A DNA stretch of 20,277 nt from assembly GCA_002690755.1 (NCBI GenBank), contig NZFT01000056.1, positions 6,169 through 26,445 on the forward strand. Reading direction: 5' to 3'. Numbering within the stretch: the first letter of the stretch is position 1; each line of letters starts with the position of its first letter. Both the position numbers and the translations under genes were made by a program. Source of the DNA: Phycisphaerae bacterium (GTDB taxonomy: Bacteria > Planctomycetota > Phycisphaerae > Phycisphaerales > SM1A02). Shown piece by piece: positions 15,042 through 20,277 of the stretch. The notes beneath the pieces are model-generated. The model saw nothing but the letters and a program-made list of their open reading frames with translations. It was not told the DNA's origin and ran no database searches.

Positions 15042-16352
15042 ATGAAGAATTCCAAGTCCGAAGCCAAGTCCGACGACGGCGTCGATCGCCGCGCGTTCGT
15101 GAAGACCGCCGCGGCGGTCGGTGCGACCGGCCTCGCGATGCCCGTCTGGGGCTCCGCCACCGCGAACGACCGCATCAAGGTGGGGCTCGTCGGATGCGGC
15201 GGCCGAGGCACCGGGGCGGCGAACCAGGCGATCAACGCGGACCCCGGCGTGTTGCTCTGGGCGATGGGTGACGTCTACGAGGATCGTCTGAGGAACAGTC
15301 TCAACGGACTCAAGAACGAGCACGGAACCCGCGTCATGGTCGGGGACGAACGTCGATTCGTCGGCTTCGACGCGATCGACAAGGTTCTGGACAGCGGCGT
15401 GGACGTGGTGATCCTCGCGACCCCTCCGGGATTCCGTCCGGACCATCTCGAGAAGGCGGTCGGTGCCGGGAAGCACGTCTTCTGTGAGAAGCCGATGGCC
15501 ACGGACATGCCGGGACTTCGCAAGGTGATGGAGACCGCGAAGAAGGCGAAGGATCAGGGGACCCAGCTGATGTCCGGATTCTGCTGGCGATACGCGGCGC
15601 CGGAGCGCGCGATGTACGGCGAGATCAACGACGGCGCGATCGGCGAGATCGAGTCCGTCCATTCGACCTATCACACCGGTCCGCTGGGAACCCGGGCGAG
15701 AACGCCCGACATGACCGACATGGACTTCCAGCTGCGCAACTGGCAGCACCTCAACTGGCTCTCCGGCGACATCATCGTCGAGCAGGCGGTGCACAGCGTC
15801 GACAAGATGAACTGGGCGATGGGCAATCGTCCTCCGGTCAAGGCGACCGCCCTCGGTGGCCGCGGTCTACGCGAAGGCGCCGAACGGGGCGACGTCTTCG
15901 ATCACTTCGCGGTGGTCTACGAGTGGGACAACGGCGCCCGGGGATTCCTCACGTGCCGGCAGGTTCCCAACTGTTCGAACGACAACACCGACTGGATCGC
16001 CGGCACCAAGGGAATCGGTTTCGTGAACGGCTGGGCCCCGCGGCAGTCGAACTTGAAGTTCGCCGACGGATCGAAGGAGTTTCGCTACAAGGGCGGCACG
16101 CCGAACATGTACCAGACCGAGCACAACGAACTCTTCAAGGCGATTCGTGACGGTGATCTGGTGAACGACGGCGACTGGATGACCCAGTCGGTGGCGATGG
16201 GCATTCTCGGTCGCGAAGCCGGATACAGCGGCCGGACGATCACGTGGGACGAGATCATGAATTCGGCCAAGGCCATCGTTCCGGAAGATCCGAAGTTCGG
16301 TCCGATGCCGCCGCTCGAGATCCCCGCACCCGGCGTCTACAAGTTCAGTTGA
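15042..16352 (+). CDS. Tat-exported Gfo/Idh/MocA family oxidoreductase 1
   Basis: This 436-residue protein begins with a twin-arginine signal (DRRAFVK, residues 15-21, then a mild hydrophobic stretch to about 40). The Rossmann dinucleotide motif follows as VGLVGCGGRGTGAA (47-60). VILATPPGFRPDH (123-135) and the family EKP signature in VFCEKPMA (147-153) complete the NAD(P) domain. The C-terminal domain has WLSGDIIVEQAVHSVDKMNW (239-258), the planctomycete-type version carrying probable catalytic acid/base residues (D243, E247, H251, D254). Such enzymes oxidise sugars or sugar derivatives. Tat export implies folding with tightly held NAD(P) in the cytoplasm, as known for Zymomonas glucose-fructose oxidoreductase. 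AGGAG lies 7 bases before the start; the gap to the preceding gene is 71 bases. Confidence 0.93.
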   Translation: MKNSKSEAKSDDGVDRRAFVKTAAAVGATGLAMPVWGSATANDRIKVGLVGCGGRGTGAANQAINADPGVLLWAMGDVYEDRLRNSLNGLKNEHGTRVMVGDERRFVGFDAIDKVLDSGVDVVILATPPGFRPDHLEKAVGAGKHVFCEKPMATDMPGLRKVMETAKKAKDQGTQLMSGFCWRYAAPERAMYGEINDGAIGEIESVHSTYHTGPLGTRARTPDMTDMDFQLRNWQHLNWLSGDIIVEQAVHSVDKMNWAMGNRPPVKATALGGRGLREGAERGDVFDHFAVVYEWDNGARGFLTCRQVPNCSNDNTDWIAGTKGIGFVNGWAPRQSNLKFADGSKEFRYKGGTPNMYQTEHNELFKAIRDGDLVNDGDWMTQSVAMGILGREAGYSGRTITWDEIMNSAKAIVPEDPKFGPMPPLEIPAPGVYKFS

Positions 16353-16404
16353 TCGAGTTCTCACGGCCATCGCCCCGCATCGTCCTCGAACGGATGGGAG
16401 CCAC

Positions 16405-17313
16405 ATGCGTCCGATCGCGATTCTCGTCACCAGTCTTCTCGGCCTTCTCGGCCTCGTGCTCGTCTCGCCCGCTTCGGGTGACGTGTCCCCTGCGGCTTCG
16501 GGGAGCTCGGCGATGAAGAAGGCCGTCAAGATCGAGATGGTGAAGGAAGGCGGGACGCTCGAGGAGAAGTTCCGGCTGCTGCGAACGCTCGGTTACGACG
16601 GCGTCGAACTGCCGAGCCCCAACGCGTGGAGCGTGGAAGAGGTGGTCGCGGCGTCGAAGGCCTCGGGTCTTCCGGTGCACGGCGTGGTCTGCAGCGAACA
16701 CTGGAAGAGTCCGCTCAACGACTCGAATCCCGAGGTCCGGGCGAAATGCGTCGCGGCGATCCGGGAGGCGATCGCGGACGCGAAGGCCTACGGGGCGTCT
16801 TCGGTGCTGGTGGTTCCGGCGGTGGTCGGGAAGGATCGTCCGTACGACGAGGCCTGGCGACTCAGCCGCGTTGAACTGCTCAAGGTGATTCCGGATGCCG
16901 AGGCGGCGGGCATCGACATCGCCTTCGAGAACGTCTGGAACAACTTCCTGCTGAGTCCGCCGGAGGCCGCGGCGTACGTCGACTCGTTCGAGAGCGACCG
17001 GGTCGGGTGGTACCTCGACGTCGGGAACCTGGTGGCCTACGGCTGGCCGGAGCAGTGGATCCGGGTCCTCGGGCCACGGGTCATGAAGGTCGACGTGAAG
17101 GAATACAGTCGCACCAAGCTCGACCAGGAGGGCCGATGGGCCGGCTTCGACGTCCTGCTGCTCGAGGGCGATTGCGACTGGCCCGCGGTGATGACCGCCC
17201 TGCGGGAAATCGGATTCGATGGATGGATGACCGCGGAGATCGGCGGCGGCGATCGAGCCTGGCTGACCGATGTCGCGACGCGAATGGACCGGATCCGGGC
17301 ATCCGCCGAGTAG
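16405..17313 (+). CDS. Secreted xylose-isomerase-like TIM-barrel sugar isomerase/epimerase
   Basis: This 302-residue protein has a Sec-type signal peptide (MRPIAILVTSLLGLLGLVLV, cleavage near SPASG), followed by a TIM barrel of the AP-endonuclease-2 / sugar phosphate isomerase family. Recognisable elements are LGYDGVELPSP (62-72), AYGASSVLVVP (128-138), IDIAFENVWNN (170-180), GWYLDVGNLVAYG (201-213), VMKVDVKEYSR (226-236) and GWMTAEIGGG (273-282). By analogy, metal ligands would be E175, D205 and E278. The third strand position, usually His, reads Asp230 here. It follows Gfo/Idh/MocA 1 by 52 bases, with GGGAG 4 bases before the ATG. It probably acts on the oxidised sugar made by its neighbour; the substrate is unknown. 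Confidence 0.87.
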   Translation: MRPIAILVTSLLGLLGLVLVSPASGDVSPAASGSSAMKKAVKIEMVKEGGTLEEKFRLLRTLGYDGVELPSPNAWSVEEVVAASKASGLPVHGVVCSEHWKSPLNDSNPEVRAKCVAAIREAIADAKAYGASSVLVVPAVVGKDRPYDEAWRLSRVELLKVIPDAEAAGIDIAFENVWNNFLLSPPEAAAYVDSFESDRVGWYLDVGNLVAYGWPEQWIRVLGPRVMKVDVKEYSRTKLDQEGRWAGFDVLLLEGDCDWPAVMTALREIGFDGWMTAEIGGGDRAWLTDVATRMDRIRASAE

Positions 17314-17373
17314 GCGGCCCCGGAAAGCGACGGTGAAGCCACCGTCTGAAAACCCCAGATCGGAGCTCCTGCG

Positions 17374-18687
17374 ATGAACGACCGTAATCTTGCTCGACGT
17401 GACTTCGTCCGCGCCGTCGGGCTCGCGGCCACCGTCCCGACCATCGTCTCCGCCGCGCCGACGATCCTCGGATCCAGACTCGGGCGTGAAGACGTGATCA
17501 ACGTCGGTCTCATCGGGTGTGGCGGACGCGGCTCGGGCGCGGCGGTCAATGCGCTGGAGGCGGGCCCGGACGTGCGGATCCACGCGATGGGCGACCTCTT
17601 CCCGGATCGCCTCCAGAGCAGCCTTGGGAATCTCCGCAACCGGGACGATGCCCGGGTGGACGTTCCCGAATCGAGGCAGTTCACCGGATTCGACGCGTTC
17701 AAGAAGGTGATCGGCACCGACTGCGACGTGGTGATCCTCGCGACTCCGCCCGGTTTTCGCCCGCAACACTTCGCCGCCGCGGTGGACGCCGGCAAGCACG
17801 TCTTCATGGAGAAGCCGGTCGCGGTCGACGCGACCGGCATTCGAACCGTGATGGAGGCGGCGGCGGCCGCGAACGATCGGAAGCTCTCGGTGGTCGCGGG
17901 CACGCAGCGGCGACACGAACAGTGCTATCTCGAAGCGATGGAACGGCTCCATCGCGGCGATCTCGGACGGCTGCTCGCGGCTCGCTGCTACTGGAACATG
18001 GGGAGCCTGTGGAACGTCGCCCCCGAGCCGGACCGGAGCGAGGTCGAGAATCAGATCCGGAACTGGCTGTACTACACCTGGCTCTCCGGGGACCACATCG
18101 TCGAGCAGCACGTGCACAATCTGGACGCGATCAACTGGGCGTTCCAGTCGCCGCCGACCGAGGTCTTCGGCGTCGGTGGGCGTCAGTCCCGGACCTCGGA
18201 CGAGTACGGTCACATCTTCGATCACTTCGGACTGGAGTATCGATACCCGGACGACCGCTTCGCGATGAGCATGTGTCGGCAGCAGGCGGGGACCGACGGT
18301 CGGGTGGAGGAGGTCATCACCGGTGCCGACGGCACGGCGACCCTCACCAGCGGCCGTGCGGTTCTGACCGGACCGAACGCCTGGCGATTCAAGGGGCCGC
18401 AACGAAGTCCCTACGTCCAGGAACACATGGACCTGCAGGCGTCGATCCGGGGTACCGGCGACTACCTCAACGAAGGGCAGCGGATCGCGGAGAGCACGCT
18501 CACCGCCATCATGGGGCGCGAAGCGGCCTACACCGGAAAGGTGATCACCTTCGAGGATGCGTTGAACAGTGATCAGGATCTGATGCCCAACCTCACGGAC
18601 TTCACCGACATGCCGACGCCGCCGGTCCCGATTCCCGGCCAGACCAGAATGAACCGAAGCGACGACGTCCGTCCCGGCGACGCATGA
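17374..18687 (+). CDS. Tat-exported Gfo/Idh/MocA family oxidoreductase 2
   Basis: This 437-residue protein has a twin-arginine signal (LARRDFVRAVG, residues 6-16, hydrophobic to about 30). The nucleotide-binding motif is VGLIGCGGRGSGAA (44-57), followed by VILATPPGFRPQH (120-132) and VFMEKPVA (143-150). The C-terminal domain carries WLSGDHIVEQHVHNLDAINW (236-255), parallel to the first oxidoreductase, and both share the same overall plan, so the two are paralogs. An extra histidine is present in this signature (EQHVHN against EQAVHS), which could change substrate or metal interaction. GGAG lies 8 bases before the start. The gene follows the TIM-barrel gene by 60 bases and precedes a second one by 28, giving an alternating oxidoreductase/TIM-barrel order. 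Confidence 0.93.
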   Translation: MNDRNLARRDFVRAVGLAATVPTIVSAAPTILGSRLGREDVINVGLIGCGGRGSGAAVNALEAGPDVRIHAMGDLFPDRLQSSLGNLRNRDDARVDVPESRQFTGFDAFKKVIGTDCDVVILATPPGFRPQHFAAAVDAGKHVFMEKPVAVDATGIRTVMEAAAAANDRKLSVVAGTQRRHEQCYLEAMERLHRGDLGRLLAARCYWNMGSLWNVAPEPDRSEVENQIRNWLYYTWLSGDHIVEQHVHNLDAINWAFQSPPTEVFGVGGRQSRTSDEYGHIFDHFGLEYRYPDDRFAMSMCRQQAGTDGRVEEVITGADGTATLTSGRAVLTGPNAWRFKGPQRSPYVQEHMDLQASIRGTGDYLNEGQRIAESTLTAIMGREAAYTGKVITFEDALNSDQDLMPNLTDFTDMPTPPVPIPGQTRMNRSDDVRPGDA

Positions 18688-18715
18688 GCACCAACCGGAT
18701 CAAGGAGCGACCGAC

Positions 18716-19669
18716 ATGAATGAAACCGGACCAGCAGCACCCGGACCGAGTGGCATCGAACGGCGGACCTTTCTCGGGGCGGCGGGCGGGGCGACGGTGG
18801 CCGGACTCACGACCGGGGTCGCGGCCGGCGATGTCGCGGTGCCGCCCGCGGCGGAGTTCAATCTGAAGTACGCGCCACACTTCGGCATGTTCAACGCGAT
18901 CAGCGGGGACGGTCTCGTCGACCAGCTCGAGTACGCCCACGATCACGGATTCCGCGCGTGGGAGGACAACGGCATGCCGGGCCGATCGGATGCCGATCAG
19001 AAGCGACTTGGCGATGCGATGCGTCGGCTGGACATCGAGATGGGCGTGTTCGTGGCCGAGGGGGATTTCGGTGCGGAGACCTTTGTCAAGCGCGATCCGG
19101 CCGTGACGAGGAAGTTGGAAGCGAAGATGACGAAGGCGGTCGAGATCGCCAAGCGGTGTGGGGCGCGTTGGATGACCGTGGTGCCGGGCCGGTACGGCCT
19201 GTCCGATTCCTGGGATTTTCAGACCGCCAACGTGATCGAGAATCTCAAGCGATGCGCGGCGATTCTCGAGCCGCATGATCTGGTGATGGTGCTCGAGCCC
19301 TTGAATCGCCGTGATCACTCGGGGTTGTTCCTGACCGGTATTCCGCAGGCGTTCATGATCTGCGAAGCAGTGGGCAGTCCGAGCTGCAAGATCCTCGACG
19401 ACCTCTACCACCAGCAGATCACCGAAGGGAATCTCATTCCCTACATGGATCAGGCGTGGAGCGAGATCGCCTACTTCCAGGTCGGTGACAACCCCGGGCG
19501 TCGCGAGCCGACGACCGGCGAGATCGATTACCGAAACGTCTTCCGTCACCTTCACCGGCGAGGATTCAAGGGGATCGTGGGCATGGAACACGGTCTGAGT
19601 CTCGGCGGCAAGGACGGTGTGGACCGGCTCATTGAGGCGTATCGAGAGTGCGATCGATTCCGACCATGA
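18716..19669 (+). CDS. Tat-exported hydroxypyruvate-isomerase-like TIM-barrel protein
   Basis: This 317-residue protein has a twin-arginine signal (ERRTFLGAAGG, residues 15-25). The TIM barrel fits the Hyi group: LEYAHDHGFRAWEDNGMPGR (71-90), VVPGRYGLSDSW (155-166), VMVLEPLNRRDHSGLFL (190-206), ILDDLYHQQITEGNLIPY (226-243), AYFQVGDNPGRREPTTGEI (252-270) and GIVGMEHGLS (286-295). Probable metal ligands are E194, D228 or D229, Q255 and E291. Cytoplasmic relatives convert hydroxypyruvate to tartronate semialdehyde, but an exported version probably acts on another ketose or keto-sugar. AGGAG lies 8 bases before the start. The stop overlaps the next gene's ATG (ATGA at 19666-19669), so translation is likely coupled. 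Confidence 0.92.
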   Translation: MNETGPAAPGPSGIERRTFLGAAGGATVAGLTTGVAAGDVAVPPAAEFNLKYAPHFGMFNAISGDGLVDQLEYAHDHGFRAWEDNGMPGRSDADQKRLGDAMRRLDIEMGVFVAEGDFGAETFVKRDPAVTRKLEAKMTKAVEIAKRCGARWMTVVPGRYGLSDSWDFQTANVIENLKRCAAILEPHDLVMVLEPLNRRDHSGLFLTGIPQAFMICEAVGSPSCKILDDLYHQQITEGNLIPYMDQAWSEIAYFQVGDNPGRREPTTGEIDYRNVFRHLHRRGFKGIVGMEHGLSLGGKDGVDRLIEAYRECDRFRP

Positions 19670-20277
19670 GCATCGAGGTCGTTCGCGCCGCGGCGATGCT
19701 CGCCACCGTGATCGGTCTGGCGTGGTGCGTCCCGGAGGCATCGGCCGTCGGGCCCGAGGTGCGCGTGGTCGATCGCCGGGTGGTGATGGGCACGCCCGCC
19801 ACCATCCAGGTCTACGCGCCGGACGAGGCGACGGGATACGAGGCCACTCGTGCCGCGTTCGCGCGGATGGCCGAGATCGAGAATGCGCTGAGCGACTATC
19901 GGCCGCGGAGCGAGTCGATGCGGCTCGTCGAGCGAGTCGACGAAGCCGTTCCGGTGTCCTCGGACCTTGCGACGGCCCTGATGCGATCCGTCCATTGGCA
20001 TCGTTCGAGCGGCGGGGCGTTCGATCCCACGATCGGTCCGCTCAGCCTGCTCTGGCGGACGGCACGGCGGGACGGCGAGGAGAGGATCCGACGCGAGCGC
20101 GACCAGCTGCAGACGCAGGTCAAGGAGAAGAGGAACAAGGCCGCCGGCGAGAAGGGCGGCGCGAAGCACGCGAAGAGCCACCTGACGTCGAGGCGGAAGG
20201 ACAACGCGGACGACATGCGCAAGAAGGCATCGACGCACAGGGAGAAGCGATCGCTGCTCCAACAGGAGACGCAGCGC
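19666..20277 (+). CDS. apbE: FAD:protein FMN transferase (ApbE), N-terminal part, with basic insertion
   Basis: The frame runs open from ATG 19666 to the window edge (204 residues, no stop). A signal sequence (AAAMLATVIGLAW, cleavage probably near PEASA, residue 27) is followed by the ApbE N-terminal pattern: VVMGTPATIQVYAPD (39-53), ARMAEIENALSDYRPRSESM (66-85), VPVSSDLATAL (95-105) and SSGGAFDPTIGPLSLLWR (114-131). ApbE enzymes covalently attach FMN from FAD to a threonine or serine of exported flavoproteins, using Mg2+. From about residue 137 the expected ApbE helix is replaced by a Lys/Arg/Glu-rich stretch. No strong Shine-Dalgarno is seen; translation is probably coupled to the preceding gene. 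The target flavoprotein is not in the window. Confidence 0.9.
   Translation, partial: MSIEVVRAAAMLATVIGLAWCVPEASAVGPEVRVVDRRVVMGTPATIQVYAPDEATGYEATRAAFARMAEIENALSDYRPRSESMRLVERVDEAVPVSSDLATALMRSVHWHRSSGGAFDPTIGPLSLLWRTARRDGEERIRRERDQLQTQVKEKRNKAAGEKGGAKHAKSHLTSRRKDNADDMRKKASTHREKRSLLQQETQR
20074..20277 (+). other. Lys/Arg-rich coiled-coil-like insertion within ApbE
   Basis: Residues ~137-204 of the ApbE frame run from EERIRRERDQLQTQVKEK through KNKAAGEKGGAKHAKS-like sequence to THREKRSLLQQETQR. Charged residues dominate and hydrophobics are scarce, with runs suited to a long helix or a disordered basic arm. It begins where family members normally continue into the next alpha-helix after the LWR-xARRxG segment. 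The right boundary lies beyond the window. Confidence 0.6.

Noticed and set aside
16345..18426. 693-codon minus-strand frame opposite the oxidoreductase/isomerase genes
   Set aside because: It runs across three recognisable plus-strand genes and their gaps. No start signal or domain is seen.
19552..20262. 236-codon minus-strand frame at the right edge
   Set aside because: The plus strand here encodes the ApbE N-terminal domain with family motifs, which explains the region better, even though it lacks a stop inside the window.
1..20277. tRNA, rRNA, CRISPR, insertion sequence or prophage content
   Set aside because: No direct-repeat array, transposase or integrase motif, or tRNA-like cloverleaf was seen on reading both strands; short degenerate elements could still be missed by eye.

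Overview
The window is about 20 kb of GC-rich DNA (roughly two-thirds G+C by eye). It most resembles a Phycisphaerae-type planctomycete. The evidence is three-fold: two large secreted proteins end in the double D-x-N-x-D motif tail (GDFNGDG / GDMNGDG) common in that group; there are Tat-exported Gfo/Idh/MocA oxidoreductases next to xylose-isomerase-like TIM-barrel proteins; and there are many lipoproteins. This lineage call is an inference from protein style, not from a marker gene. Layout: the left edge holds the C-terminal end of a phosphomannomutase/phosphoglucomutase (+). Convergent to it is a thiamin thiazole pair, thiS-thiG (-). A hypothetical lipoprotein (+) diverges from thiS. Next come an NhaD-like Na+/H+ antiporter and a double-domain universal stress protein, read as one unit on the minus strand. 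From about 4.9 kb everything reads on the plus strand. Genes 5065-8761 form a tight three-gene operon with two ATGA overlaps: a secreted NHL-type beta-propeller, a small YtkA-like lipoprotein with a His-rich motif, and a diheme MauG/cytochrome c peroxidase. A clear Rho-independent terminator closes it. Two tandem paralogous secreted proteins of the choice-of-anchor B (LVIVD beta-propeller) type follow, each with its own leader and a C-terminal calcium-loop tail. From about 14.1 kb to the right edge runs a co-directional array: a SUMF1/FGE-like lipoprotein, Gfo/Idh/MocA no. 1 (Tat), a TIM-barrel sugar isomerase/epimerase (Sec), Gfo/Idh/MocA no. 2 (Tat), a hydroxypyruvate-isomerase-like TIM barrel (Tat), and an ApbE-type FAD:protein FMN transferase cut by the window edge. 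How they may work together: almost every protein from 5 kb onward carries an export signal, so this is an envelope-chemistry region. One unit is probably heme-based redox (MauG plus partners). The other is probably exported sugar or sugar-acid oxidation and isomerisation. An ApbE at the end of that array hints that electron transfer through a flavinylated protein is coupled to it. The most distinctive single observation is a Lys/Arg-rich, coiled-coil-like stretch interrupting the ApbE domain. No RNA genes, CRISPR arrays, insertion sequences or phage genes were seen.
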